Of a DNA stretch of 64,000 bases, positions 25,158 to 33,365 are shown one piece after another. Numbering within the stretch: the stretch's first letter is position 1; each line of letters starts with the position of its first letter. Origin of the DNA: Saprospiraceae bacterium (GTDB lineage: Bacteria > Bacteroidota > Bacteroidia > Chitinophagales > Saprospiraceae); NCBI GenBank assembly GCA_041392805.1, contig JAWKLJ010000002.1, positions 2,681,001-2,745,000 of the forward strand, read 5' to 3'. Below the pieces are notes generated by a model. It saw only the letters and a list, made by a program, of their open reading frames with translations. It was not told the origin of the DNA and made no database searches. The translations under genes were made by a program, and so were the position numbers.

Positions 25158-26438
25158 ATGTCATCAGTAAGAGATAATATAGAAATCAGAAGTGAAGAGG
25201 TGCAAGAAATACTAGGTACACCACCTAGTTGGTTGGTAAGATATGGCACCACCTTAGCTCTATTTACCATCGTAGTTATTGGTTGGATGGCCTACTTTGT
25301 TAAATACCCGGACACGGTTACTGCAGAGATTAGCGTTACTTCGGTGGATCGCCCCAGAACCTTGGTCGCAGACCGTCCTGCTTTTATTTCAAGTATTTTG
25401 GTGGAAAACGAAGACACGGTTAAAGCTGGACAAACCCTTATCACCTTCCAGAGCAAAGCAAAATTCGAAGATATCCATATTCTCGAAGATGCCATCCTCA
25501 ATGTTAAAGACATTAATATTCAAGACCTGGTGAAATTTGACCCTCCCAAGGACCTCATTCTCGGCGAAATACAGGATGCTTTGTATGATTTCTTGGAAAA
25601 GAAAGAAGCTTATGAACTAGGTGCGTCAGGTAAATTAGAGAACTTGAGCATCAGCCAATTAAACCAAGAGATTCGCATAGCTAGAAGTGGTATAGAATAC
25701 GAGAAAAAACAAAAAGAGACCATGGAGAAAGAATTGGCCATTGCCAATGAAAAATACATCCGGGAACAAAACCTTTATCAAAGTAAGCGCAATGATTTGG
25801 ATCGCGTGAGGCAAGCCCAGGAAGAAGCGCTTAGGATCAAACGCCTTTTGCAAGGAACCGAAGCCAATATAAAAAACAAAGAATTTGAAATTGAAGCCAT
25901 TCGCAGGCAAATCAATGGCTATAAAGAGGGTTCTAAACAAAGTAAGAGCAGCCTGGCCAATCAATTAAAGGAAAGTTTTATCACGCTTAGGAACCGCGTA
26001 GATGAGTGGAAAAAACAATATTTGGTCATTGCACCTGTAAAAGGCCTAGCGGTTATTCCGATGGATATCAGCGACAAGCATTATATAGAAAAAGACAAGG
26101 ACCTTGTCGTCATTGTACCCGCTGGTAATTCGGGAATTGTTGGTCGAATGGATTTAAATATCCAAGGTTCTGGCAAGGTGAAAGCGGGCCAAAAAGTCAT
26201 CGTCAAATTTGCCAGCTATCCTTTCCAGGAGTTTGGCGCCGTCGAAGGAGAAGTTTCTCGAAAAGGAAAAATCCCTACGGATAAGAAAAAAATTGAAATC
26301 GAAGTAATATTCCCTCAGGGCCTGAGCACTACAACAGGCAAAACCATAGAAGCAAGTCAGGTCATGCTGGGTAAAGCGCAAATTGTAACGGAAGAGAAAC
26401 GCTTTATCGAGTGGGTATTTGAGCGCGTGCGCTGGTAA
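25158..26438 (+). CDS. HlyD-family membrane fusion protein
   Basis: 426 residues. Its single N-terminal membrane helix (about 28-50) is followed by the first half of a lipoyl/barrel-sandwich domain, a long coiled coil (about 150-265), the second half, and a beta-barrel domain near the end. It would bridge the C39-ABC exporter upstream to an outer-membrane channel. Gene order exporter-adaptor with a 23-nt gap supports one secretion unit. No TolC-like gene lies in the window, so the outer-membrane step must use one encoded elsewhere. Confidence 0.9.
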   Translation: MSSVRDNIEIRSEEVQEILGTPPSWLVRYGTTLALFTIVVIGWMAYFVKYPDTVTAEISVTSVDRPRTLVADRPAFISSILVENEDTVKAGQTLITFQSKAKFEDIHILEDAILNVKDINIQDLVKFDPPKDLILGEIQDALYDFLEKKEAYELGASGKLENLSISQLNQEIRIARSGIEYEKKQKETMEKELAIANEKYIREQNLYQSKRNDLDRVRQAQEEALRIKRLLQGTEANIKNKEFEIEAIRRQINGYKEGSKQSKSSLANQLKESFITLRNRVDEWKKQYLVIAPVKGLAVIPMDISDKHYIEKDKDLVVIVPAGNSGIVGRMDLNIQGSGKVKAGQKVIVKFASYPFQEFGAVEGEVSRKGKIPTDKKKIEIEVIFPQGLSTTTGKTIEASQVMLGKAQIVTEEKRFIEWVFERVRW

Positions 26439-26559
26439 GCTAAAAAGAGGAATCGTAAAACGCGCTAAGTAATGGGTTTAATAGGTTAATGTGCGAGTTG
26501 TGTGCAAAAGGCTAGGAGAAAAGTAAATTAGAAGAATGCCCAAAATAAGAAAGGACAGA

Positions 26560-26631
26560 TTGGAAAAGAACTAATAAAAACTTAAATTTGTTGATAATAG
26601 AAAGATGAATTGTCATCAAAAAATTGACAAT
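26560..26631 (+). promoter_or_regulatory. Uma2 gene promoter and leader hairpin
   Basis: TTG (26560-26562), 20 nt, TAAATTTG (26583-26590) is a close consensus match. The leader holds an inverted repeat ATTGTCA / TGACAAT (26609-26631) that ends one base before the ATG at 26633, so it may hide the ribosome site or bind a regulator. Confidence 0.65.
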
Positions 26632-26632
26632 A

Positions 26633-27205
26633 ATGAAAAGTATAGTTGAAAATATACCGAAAAGTTTGATTTATGAAGAGGTAGATGGAAAGCCAATATA
26701 CTACAAGGGCTACAAGGCGTTTTTGTTAGGGAATAATAAATCAGGAGAACCAATGGGAAGTAGTTTGTTACAATCGATCATTATATCTCGATTAGTATTT
26801 TTGTTGCATAAACATTTAGGTGAAAACTATTATGTATTAACAAATGAGCTAGGTTTACAATTATCCAAAGGAACCTGGAGAGCCGCGGATATAGCAATAT
26901 ATGAGAAGAATCAAATCAAGCCGAATCAGATAACAAATAAGTATTGTGAAATTGCACCTAAACTAGTGATTGAAATAGATACAAAAGCGGAAATTGAAGA
27001 AGTAAAAGATACGTTTACCTATTATAACAAAAAAACAGATCAGTTATTAGCGTTTGGAGTAGAAAAAGTAATTTGGATATTTACAGATACGAAGAAAGTG
27101 ATGATAGCCACAAGAGATCAAAATTGGGAGTTACTAAACTGGGAGAAAGATATAGAAATAATAAATGGAATAAAGTTGAATATTAATCAATTAACAGAAC
27201 TTTAA
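26633..27205 (+). CDS. Uma2-family (PD-(D/E)XK-like) putative nuclease
   Basis: 190 residues. The pattern matches Uma2 (DUF820) proteins: an N-terminal IYEEVDGKPIYYKGY, a GSSLLQSIIISRLVFLLHKHLG helix, WRAADIAIYEKN, APKLVIEIDTKAE with the E-x-D/K core, and a C-terminal GVEKVIWIFTDTKKV. The family has a restriction-endonuclease fold; in vivo role is mostly unknown, and copies are common in mobile or defence contexts. The D-x(n)-E-x-D catalytic order looks intact. The gene is much richer in AT and in AGA/ATA codons than neighbours, suggesting a different origin. Start at the ATG, not the TTG at 26624. Confidence 0.8.
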   Translation: MKSIVENIPKSLIYEEVDGKPIYYKGYKAFLLGNNKSGEPMGSSLLQSIIISRLVFLLHKHLGENYYVLTNELGLQLSKGTWRAADIAIYEKNQIKPNQITNKYCEIAPKLVIEIDTKAEIEEVKDTFTYYNKKTDQLLAFGVEKVIWIFTDTKKVMIATRDQNWELLNWEKDIEIINGIKLNINQLTEL

Positions 27206-27396
27206 AATCACCTTAAAAATTCCGGAGAATTTGCTACGGTACCTGCCCACAACACAGTGGAGCTCCTACATACCGTCGTTATGGAAAATTACAAACAGAA
27301 TAAGATGGGGTTGAATTTCGACGAATAAGAACAGATATTGAAGAACAATAAAAGGCGGTACGTCGTCTCCGCGCACCATTGGGCGATATAAGATAT

Positions 27397-28161
27397 ATGA
27401 GAAAAATAATAATAAGTTTATTAGTGTCAATTCACCCAATTGTATTGTATTCTCAGTTAAAAGAGGTGGATCAATTAGTTGAAAAATTTAGAGGTGAATG
27501 GTTCTCGGAAGAACAAAGACAAAATTATTATTTCAGTCGATTTGAGTGGGTAGGCAATGCAAAGCGGGGTTTCGGATATGGAACAATATTGAAATACAAT
27601 AAGCTAGGAAAAGAGCTTGAACTTTCTTGTGTTATTGTGGAGCAAGAGAAAGGGAAACTTGTAATGAGGCCCTTTGAATCAATTGAAAAAAAAAGAGGTT
27701 GGGAAGTAGAAAAAATACAAAAAGATCAATTAATATTAAATGATAAATATTTACATGTACGACTTGAGTTAAAAAAGGAACCCTCAAGAGAAATCGTAGA
27801 ATATGAATTTTTGGATGATATATGGATAGAAGAGATCAAATCAGAAGAGGGAGAAATAATTGAAAAGATAGATCGAATAGGGTATGAGTTCAATCGAGGT
27901 AAAGATGAACAAGTACAAGAAGGAACTGGCAGTATATTTTATATAGAACATTCAAAGGAAGGAGGAGAAATCTACTCGATAAGCACAAATTCGATGTTTA
28001 CATATGAAGTATTTGGATTTATGGGCAAAGAATATGTGTTAATGTGTGGGGAATTAGGATATTGTAATTTATATGAAATAGCCAAGCATAGTAAAGATGA
28101 ATTAAACTTGATTGATACTAAAAGCCAGGAAAGTGTAAATTTCTATAGAAAGGTAGAGTAA
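27397..28161 (+). CDS. Secreted protein of unknown function, AT-rich
   Basis: 254 residues from MRKIIISLLVSIHPIVLYSQ, a signal peptide; an ATG 18 nt upstream (27379) is less likely. The body is strand-rich with many Glu/Lys and resembles a small calycin-like or lipid-binding barrel only in general look; I recognise no family. Two cysteines (CGELGYC) are near the end. Codon use (AGA, ATA, TTA) matches the Uma2 gene before it rather than the flanking chromosome. The 191-nt gap from Uma2 holds an ACGGTA/TACCGT inverted repeat (27235-27286). Confidence 0.6.
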   Translation: MRKIIISLLVSIHPIVLYSQLKEVDQLVEKFRGEWFSEEQRQNYYFSRFEWVGNAKRGFGYGTILKYNKLGKELELSCVIVEQEKGKLVMRPFESIEKKRGWEVEKIQKDQLILNDKYLHVRLELKKEPSREIVEYEFLDDIWIEEIKSEEGEIIEKIDRIGYEFNRGKDEQVQEGTGSIFYIEHSKEGGEIYSISTNSMFTYEVFGFMGKEYVLMCGELGYCNLYEIAKHSKDELNLIDTKSQESVNFYRKVE

Positions 28162-28176
28162 AATATACCTAACACA

Positions 28177-28220
28177 GCCTAGCCGCCAAGCTTCCCTAAT
28201 CGGTCAGCCTGCGGCTAGGC
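28177..28220. repeat. 10-bp inverted repeat between convergent genes
   Basis: Perfect arms GCCTAGCCGC / GCGGCTAGGC with a 24-nt loop between the stop of the unknown gene and that of lpdA. It could end transcription from both sides, but neither side has a T-tract. Confidence 0.6.
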
Positions 28221-28234
28221 GAAACCGTTCACCA

Positions 28235-29632
28235 CTACAAATGAATCACCTCATCATAGGCCGCTGCGGCAGCTTCCATGACCGCCTCACTCATGGTAGG
28301 GTGGGGGTGAATCGTTTTAATGATTTCATGGCCTGTGGTCTCTAATTTTCGGGCAGCCACCACCTCTGCGATCATCTCTGTTACATTGTAGCCGATCATA
28401 TGAGCACCAAGCCATTCTCCGTATTTTGCATCAAAAATAACTTTCACAAAACCGCCTTTGGCACCAGCCGCACTTGCTTTTCCGGAGGCAGAAAAAGGAA
28501 ATTTGCCAACTTTGATCTCATAACCAGCATCCTTGGCAGCTTGTTCTGTATAGCCTACAGATGCGATCTCTGGAGAGCAATAAGTGCAAGAAGGAATATT
28601 ATTGTAATCGATTGGCTCAGGATGATGTCCGGCTATTTTTTCTACACAAGTAATGCCTTCGGCGCTGGCAACATGTGCCAGGGCAGGACCGGGAATCACA
28701 TCTCCGATGGCGTAAATACCTGCCACGTTGGTTTTATAGTATTCGTCCACCACAATCAAGCCTCGATCGGTTTTTATGCCCAGGGCTTCTAAACCGATGT
28801 TCTCGGTATTAGGTGTGACACCTGCGGCTGATAAAACGACATCGCATTCGATGGTTTCAACCGCACCCGTTTTGCGATTTTTCACGGTTACTTTACATCC
28901 TTGTCCTTTGGTGTCGACCGTTTCCACCGCCGTATTACCCAACACTTTGATTCCTTTTTTCTTATAGTCTCTTGCCAATTCTTTGGAAATATCGGGATCT
29001 TCTCTTGGTACCAATCCCTGTTCCAAAAATTCGACCACCGTTACTTCTGTGCCAATGGAATGATAAAAGTAGGCGAACTCCACGCCAATAGCACCTGCAC
29101 CAACCACCACCATTTTTTTCGGTTGTTTGGGCAAAGACATCGCCTTGCGATACTCGATGATCTTTTGGCCATCGATAGGAATATTGGGTAATTGTTTAGC
29201 CCGGCCGCCGGTGGCGATGATAATGTGTTCTGCACTATATGTTTTAACGTTGCCTTCTGAGTCGGTCACTTCGACGTTTTTCCCACGCGCCAATTTTCCC
29301 GTCCCCATCAGGGTCGTAATTTTATTCTTGCGGAATAGAAAGCCAATACCCTTACTCATTCCGTCTGCCACCCCACGACTTCTTTTTATCATCTCTTCAA
29401 AGTCGGCGACTGCGTTTTGTACTTTGATACCATAGTCCGCTGCATGTTGAATGTATTCAAACACCTGTGCGCTTTTGAGCAGGGCTTTTGTAGGAATACA
29501 GCCCCAGTTTAAGCAAATTCCACCGATGGCTTCCTTTTCTACCACTGCCACTTTCATACCTAGTTGTGAAGCACGAATGGCTGCAACATAGCCTCCTGGG
29601 CCGCTTCCGATGACGATGAGATCAAAATTCAT
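28235..29632 (-). CDS. lpdA: Dihydrolipoyl dehydrogenase
   Basis: 465 residues. E3 component of 2-oxoacid dehydrogenase complexes: re-oxidises dihydrolipoamide and reduces NAD. N-terminal FAD site VIGSGPGGYVAAI, redox disulfide C40-x4-C45 in GGICLNWGCIPTK, NAD site VVVGAGAIGVEFA, FAD-linked AIGDVIPG, and the catalytic His-Glu pair in HPHPTMSEAV near the C-terminus. It stands alone, without E1/E2 genes, next to the left end of the integrated element. A good promoter is at 29734-29764. Confidence 0.97.
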   Translation of the reverse strand: MNFDLIVIGSGPGGYVAAIRASQLGMKVAVVEKEAIGGICLNWGCIPTKALLKSAQVFEYIQHAADYGIKVQNAVADFEEMIKRSRGVADGMSKGIGFLFRKNKITTLMGTGKLARGKNVEVTDSEGNVKTYSAEHIIIATGGRAKQLPNIPIDGQKIIEYRKAMSLPKQPKKMVVVGAGAIGVEFAYFYHSIGTEVTVVEFLEQGLVPREDPDISKELARDYKKKGIKVLGNTAVETVDTKGQGCKVTVKNRKTGAVETIECDVVLSAAGVTPNTENIGLEALGIKTDRGLIVVDEYYKTNVAGIYAIGDVIPGPALAHVASAEGITCVEKIAGHHPEPIDYNNIPSCTYCSPEIASVGYTEQAAKDAGYEIKVGKFPFSASGKASAAGAKGGFVKVIFDAKYGEWLGAHMIGYNVTEMIAEVVAARKLETTGHEIIKTIHPHPTMSEAVMEAAAAAYDEVIHL

Positions 29633-29733
29633 ATCGTAGTTTTTTCTTTATGAAGATGAAATGTTCCAATGAAACAACAAAAAAGATCTTACAGTTTTAT
29701 AAGACCAACTTCCTGTAGCCTCTAAAAACCCCG

Positions 29734-29764
29734 CAAATATACTTATTGAAAATAAAGGAACAAA
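29734..29764 (-). promoter_or_regulatory. lpdA promoter
   Basis: Minus strand: TTTG, 19 nt, TATATTTG followed by C, an excellent Bacteroidota consensus. The -7 box is about 100 nt from the lpdA ATG. It lies outside the integrated element, so insertion did not remove it. Confidence 0.75.
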
Positions 29765-29871
29765 TAATATTAGTTTCAAAGCCTTTAAACCGTAAGCGGT
29801 AATTGTGGCTATTTAGTGATGAATTCTAAAGACAGTAGACATCTTGACTTGTTCAAAACGGAGTTAAAACC

Positions 29872-29928
29872 AAAAAACCCCACTGGGCGTATGCACAGCG
29901 GGGCTCATCTAACTTACTGATACTAATA
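29872..29928. repeat. Left attachment repeat (attL) of the integrated element
   Basis: 57-bp sequence repeated exactly at 38985-39041 in the same orientation. The repeat includes a hairpin (CCCCACTG / CAGCGGGG, one G:T pair, 10-nt loop) preceded by six A, so it reads as a terminator on the minus strand. An integrase gene begins 162 nt inside. Confidence 0.9.
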
Positions 29929-30089
29929 CGAATAATGTTATATTATTATTGAATAATGTATAATATCTTTCCTAGTAAATTCTTATCTTGATAGTCTATC
30001 CAAGCACTGGCAATTAAGTGACTTTTTAGCGGTATGGAAGCCGATTAGATTGTACACTCTTTTCGTCACATTCAAAAAAACATGTGGTT

Positions 30090-31349
30090 ATGAAAGTATC
30101 TTTCATTCTTCGCAATCCAAAAGCGAAGAAATCAGCAATTTATTTAACAGTTCGGTGGAATCATCAACAAATAAAATGGTCAACCGATGTTTCAATTGCT
30201 CCAGATGATTGGAATCAGTCTACCAGACGCCCAAAAGGCAAAGCTCCAAATCGTTTAGGTATAGTTCAAACACTTAATCAGTTTGAACAACTTGTCTATG
30301 ATACCAAGCTCGAATATGAAAAAGAGAAAGGCTTTGGTGAAATAATACCCGTTTATGAGTTTAAAAAGCGGTTTGGAATCGCTATTGGACGTATTGATGA
30401 CACAAGCAAACAAGATTCGTCATTTATCAAGTTTAGCCGTGACTATTCAATTGGTAAACGGCCTGAAATGCTTCAAACTATCCAAACTATTGAAACCTAT
30501 TTGGATGACAAAGATTTGGCTTTTGACCAAATAGACTTCAATTTTATAGAATCCCTGATTGAATTTATGAAAGAGCAGGGTTTGAAAATCTCCACAATAA
30601 ATTTAAAGCTAGGATACATCAATCAATTACTGAACGTCGCCGGAAAGAAAAAACTACATAGCAATTCGTTTAGGGTTGGGAAAGATCAAAAACTTTCAAG
30701 TAAGCTTAAAAAACCAATTATTGCACTCACTATCGACGAGTTAATAAGATTTGCAAATCTCGATGTGTCAGATAGTTTAGAACTTGCTAAAGACCTTTTC
30801 TTGATCGGGTTTTACTGTGGTCAACGTCATAGTGACTACTCCCGAATTTGTCCTGAAATGATAAAAGGCGAGGAGCTTCATTTAACCCAGGTTAAGACAG
30901 GGGTAGACATTGAAATCCCTTTGCGCTTACTTGATGCCTTACCTATCCCTTTTACCTTTACTGAACTATTGAAAAAACACGCTTACACCGCCCCTTGTTT
31001 GTCTTACACTTCATTTTTAAGGCACTTGGTTACTTTGGCTGAAATGGCCGGAATAGATGAATTAGAAAAGGAAATAGAAGACAAAGACGGAGAAAGAAAA
31101 AGAATCGGAACAATTGAAAAATGGAAATTAGTAACAAGCCATACCAGCCGAAAAAGTTTTTGTACAGTATTGTACGATCAAGGAATGGAGCTTGAAAACA
31201 TAGCCGTTTTTTCTGGCCACAAGTCATTAGATACCCTTCAATTATACATTGGAGCAGCGAAAGAAAAGCAGAAGAAAAGAGCGATCAGAGACGCTCAAAA
31301 ATGCTTGGGTTATAATCCTACTTTATCAGCAATGAAAAAGGCAGTGTAA
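30090..31349 (+). CDS. Tyrosine recombinase / integrase
   Basis: 419 residues (ATG 30090; a GTG at 30084 is also open). Layout of Bacteroidota mobile-element integrases: an N-terminal arm-binding region with TVRWNHQQIKWSTDV, a SAM-like core-binding domain (about 105-200), and the catalytic domain. Catalytic residues seen: Arg in FYCGQRHSDYSRI, His-x-x-Arg in TSHTSRKSFC, His in FSGHKSLDTLQLYI and the nucleophile Tyr in the same motif. It should catalyse recombination between the 57-bp repeats. An extra charged loop (DELEKEIEDKDGERKRIG) precedes the HxxR motif. Confidence 0.95.
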   Translation: MKVSFILRNPKAKKSAIYLTVRWNHQQIKWSTDVSIAPDDWNQSTRRPKGKAPNRLGIVQTLNQFEQLVYDTKLEYEKEKGFGEIIPVYEFKKRFGIAIGRIDDTSKQDSSFIKFSRDYSIGKRPEMLQTIQTIETYLDDKDLAFDQIDFNFIESLIEFMKEQGLKISTINLKLGYINQLLNVAGKKKLHSNSFRVGKDQKLSSKLKKPIIALTIDELIRFANLDVSDSLELAKDLFLIGFYCGQRHSDYSRICPEMIKGEELHLTQVKTGVDIEIPLRLLDALPIPFTFTELLKKHAYTAPCLSYTSFLRHLVTLAEMAGIDELEKEIEDKDGERKRIGTIEKWKLVTSHTSRKSFCTVLYDQGMELENIAVFSGHKSLDTLQLYIGAAKEKQKKRAIRDAQKCLGYNPTLSAMKKAV

Positions 31350-31402
31350 CAGCGATGACCAGCGAAAACACGACCGAATGTATGTAAGTATCTATCGAGT
31401 AA

Positions 31403-31454
31403 AAAGTAGGAATCAAGCAAAAGGTGCAAGGGTTGCAGCCCTCACACCTACTTT
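31403..31454 (+). terminator. Stem-loop with two exclusive pairings after the integrase gene
   Basis: AGGTG..AGGG / CCCT..CACCT (31422-31449) makes one hairpin. AAAGTAGG (31403-31410) with CCTACTTT (31447-31454) makes another that shares the CCT. TTTAAGATTTTT follows. It may end integrase transcription or attenuate the next gene. Confidence 0.5.
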
Positions 31455-31483
31455 AAGATTTTTCAACCTTAAATTATTATACA

Positions 31484-31966
31484 ATGTCAAAAGTACAAAA
31501 TTCAGGCCAAGGTAACAACGCGGCCGATCAGATCAAAGAGTTTACCATTCAAGCAGCCAACGTACTCACGGCGGCCGGTCCTGGCCTCCTCATTATTGTT
31601 ATCATTGTGGCAGCAATCGCAGCCGCTTACGTTGAAATCCAATATCATCAAAAGGTAGTTGGCGATTTTGCGTATATCTCCGGTGGAGGTTATGGTATGT
31701 TCCGCTTTGCAGTTGGCACCGCAGCCGTCCAAGTAGGCAAGGAAAGAAAGTGGATTCCTGCTACTCTATTCATTTTGATAAGCTTGGTTTTTACCACTTG
31801 GAGTAGTTTCCACGTTGGAACAGCAGCCGAAATACTCCGGATCGGCGGCACAGCCGAGGCCGCAAAAATGATTTTGCTAACAATTTTATGGACAGCGTTT
31901 TGCGGCGAATTATGCTTAGGTGTTTTTTCCTTCGTCATGGATAAAGGCGATGAGGGAAACGAGTAA
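31484..31966 (+). CDS. Three-helix membrane protein; zero-frame product
   Basis: 160 residues with hydrophobic helices at about 34-54, 92-111 and 127-147, and a Gly-rich segment between the first two (YISGGGYGMFRFAVG). N-terminus polar, no signal peptide. I recognise no family. The last codons contain G GGA AAC (31954-31960), a -1 slippery heptamer, 4 nt before the TAA. A 9-bp stem-loop starts 7 nt after it and an open -1 frame continues for 76 codons. So the gene probably yields two proteins, one with a basic cytoplasmic tail. Confidence 0.75.
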   Translation: MSKVQNSGQGNNAADQIKEFTIQAANVLTAAGPGLLIIVIIVAAIAAAYVEIQYHQKVVGDFAYISGGGYGMFRFAVGTAAVQVGKERKWIPATLFILISLVFTTWSSFHVGTAAEILRIGGTAEAAKMILLTILWTAFCGELCLGVFSFVMDKGDEGNE

Positions 31967-31989
31967 TTGTAGTAAATAGCTTTACTACA
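31954..31989 (+). promoter_or_regulatory. Candidate -1 programmed ribosomal frameshift signal
   Basis: Slippery heptamer G GGA AAC in the zero frame at 31954-31960. A 7-nt spacer containing the TAA stop follows. Then a stem-loop TGTAGTAAA-TAGC-TTTACTACA (31968-31989; 9-bp perfect stem, 4-nt loop). The -1 frame has a stop at 31951-31953, so slippage is only useful in the 13-nt window that holds the heptamer. Confidence 0.6.
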
Positions 31990-32190
31990 CACGAAAATCA
32001 GTACCATTTAGCCGATTTACACCAGCGATTAAGCCAGTATAAAAAGCGGTATGCAAGCCATTACCAACGCAAATTATCAAACGATAGGTTAGGGAAGAAA
32101 ACCACGAAAAGAACGTTGGACGCGATCCAAAACAATGCCAAATGGATCGAGATTTATAAACGCAAAATTGAAAATTACCATGAAAACTAG
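31960..32190 (+). CDS. -1 frame extension: basic helical tail (no start codon of its own)
   Basis: An open frame from just after a TGA at 31951 to TAG 32188-32190 encodes 76 residues after the slip. They read as an amphipathic, Lys/Arg/Tyr-rich helix (HLADLHQRLSQYKKRY, then TKRTLDAIQNNAKW). No ATG, GTG or TTG is in frame, so it should be made only as a fusion to the preceding membrane protein, giving about 235 residues. Its stop overlaps the ATG of the next gene by 11 nt, as coupled genes do. An alternative is decay of a formerly fused gene or a one-base sequencing error. Confidence 0.55.
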   Translation, partial: RVIVVNSFTTHENQYHLADLHQRLSQYKKRYASHYQRKLSNDRLGKKTTKRTLDAIQNNAKWIEIYKRKIENYHEN

Positions 32191-32380
32191 ATACGTTCAG
32201 AAAATAATTGATGGCAATTCAATAGAGTTTACTTGCGAGCCAATTAACGGTGAATATCTTGATACAAGAGTCCAATTAAACGGTATTTTACTTTGCTGGA
32301 TTCCCTTTGATAAGTTAGATGATTTTGTTAGCGGGTATTTAAATTGGCTGAATAAGTACAGTATTTATCCCATAAATTAA
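32180..32380 (+). CDS. Small protein of unknown function
   Basis: 66 residues (MKTRYVQKIIDGNSIEF...). The ATG at 32180 overlaps the end of the frameshifted frame, which decides the start over the upstream in-frame ATG 32135. Mixed strand/helix look; contains C-W-I-P-F-D and ends in a Trp/Tyr-rich helix. No family recognised. It closes the integrase-side gene group; the 406-nt gap after it holds an operator-like palindrome. Confidence 0.5.
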   Translation: MKTRYVQKIIDGNSIEFTCEPINGEYLDTRVQLNGILLCWIPFDKLDDFVSGYLNWLNKYSIYPIN

Positions 32381-32662
32381 CCTTAAAACTGTGCTACGAG
32401 TGAATATTTGAAGGCTTTAGGACAAAAAAAAACTGATTTCGTTGCACTTTATTAAAGTCGACTACTAAGTAATTGATTAACAATAATTTAAGCCTGTTTT
32501 GTGGGTTGTACACGCTAAGTTTATGGAGAGGAGTGGGTTATATTATGAAAATAAAAATTTGAATAATTTGCCCGCTCCCTTTTGTTTCCCTTGTACTATG
32601 AGCGTTGTTGTAACTTTTTGATTGTGTTTTAGTTAGATTTTCAAATGTTTGATAAATATCTT

Positions 32663-32722
32663 TTTTAGTCTAAAATTTAGACTAAAATGTTGATATACAG
32701 GCACTTGTATAAATTTTAGACT
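32663..32722 (+). promoter_or_regulatory. Operator-like palindrome plus third half-site upstream of HTH genes
   Basis: A 25-bp perfect palindrome TTTTAGTCTAAA-A-TTTAGACTAAAA (32663-32687) and a further half-site TTTTAGACT (32714-32722). They lie 65-125 nt before the HTH gene at 32787. Likely target of one of the element's own DNA-binding proteins. The rest of the 32381-32786 gap shows no coding frame I can support. Confidence 0.65.
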
Positions 32723-32786
32723 GCGCAAAGTGTTTGATTTTTTGTATCTTGTGAGCATATTAATAATAAATAAAAAGGTTATCGTA

Positions 32787-33026
32787 ATGAATGCAACTGC
32801 AAACGCGAAAACTTGGGAAAACACTTCTTTACCATTCTCCGATCCGGAAGAAAAAATAATGTCCGTAGGAGATTTAGCAGATGAGGTAGGGGTATCTATA
32901 CATGCGGTATATGCCTGGATTAGGAGAGGCAAGCTAAAGAATCGAAAGGTAGGCCGCACGACTATTTTTCTACGCTCTGAAACTTACCAAGCATTAAAAG
33001 GAACCAAGTATGAGCTTGCAAGATAA
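32787..33026 (+). CDS. Helix-turn-helix protein (excisionase/MerR-like)
   Basis: 79 residues from ATG 32787; the longer frame from 32730 crosses the promoter region. The core IMSVGDLADEVGVSIHAVYAWIRRGKLKNRKVGR is a winged HTH_17 domain: helix, turn, recognition helix, wing. Such proteins act as recombination directionality factors or repressors in integrated elements. Its stop overlaps the next HTH gene by 17 nt, so they are coupled. Likely binds the palindrome at 32663-32687 or the attachment sites (inference). Confidence 0.82.
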   Translation: MNATANAKTWENTSLPFSDPEEKIMSVGDLADEVGVSIHAVYAWIRRGKLKNRKVGRTTIFLRSETYQALKGTKYELAR

Positions 33027-33336
33027 ATTGATTCTCTCTACCATTGATATGGACGAACTGACTAACCGGATTACAAGTGCGGTCCTGGATGCTTTAGCCG
33101 ACTTACCCCAGCAAAATGCAAACGCTGTAATAAATGAAGACCCGCAATTTCTGAAACCAACCGCAGCGGGTAAGCTGATTGGATACGGCAAAGATTTTAT
33201 TTACAAACTTATAAAGGAAGGACTGATAAACGCTTACTACCCAGGTTCGGACGTAGTTGTATTGAAAAGCGAGTTGCTAGAGTATATGGAGCGGAAGAAA
33301 ATTGAGAAGGTAAAACTTCTTAAGAAAGTATCATAA
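33010..33336 (+). CDS. Second helix-turn-helix protein (excisionase-like)
   Basis: 108 residues. An N-terminal helix (MDELTNRITSAVLDALADL) is followed by a HTH_17-type domain, FLKPTAAGKLIGYGKDFIYKLIKEGLINAYYPGSDVVVLKSELLEYMERKK. It overlaps the preceding HTH gene. Proteins of this kind sit next to the RepA-like ATPase gene in many Bacteroidota elements. Role in excision or replication control is inferred. Confidence 0.8.
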   Translation: MSLQDKLILSTIDMDELTNRITSAVLDALADLPQQNANAVINEDPQFLKPTAAGKLIGYGKDFIYKLIKEGLINAYYPGSDVVVLKSELLEYMERKKIEKVKLLKKVS

Positions 33337-33365
33337 TCGTAATAAAAAGCACAAAACTGAAAAGT

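Noticed and set aside
27235..28220. Integron-type cassettes (gene plus attC) at the AT-rich genes
   Set aside because: Inverted repeats follow each gene, but the R-box pairs (RYYYAAC / GTTRRRY) do not match at both ends and no integron integrase is nearby.
29872..29928. tRNA or tmRNA 3' end as attachment site
   Set aside because: No cloverleaf arms, no T-loop and no CCA; the repeat is a terminator-type hairpin instead.
31960..32190. Independent gene instead of a frameshift product
   Set aside because: No ATG, GTG or TTG in frame before residue 60; only a fusion by slippage, or decay, explains the frame.
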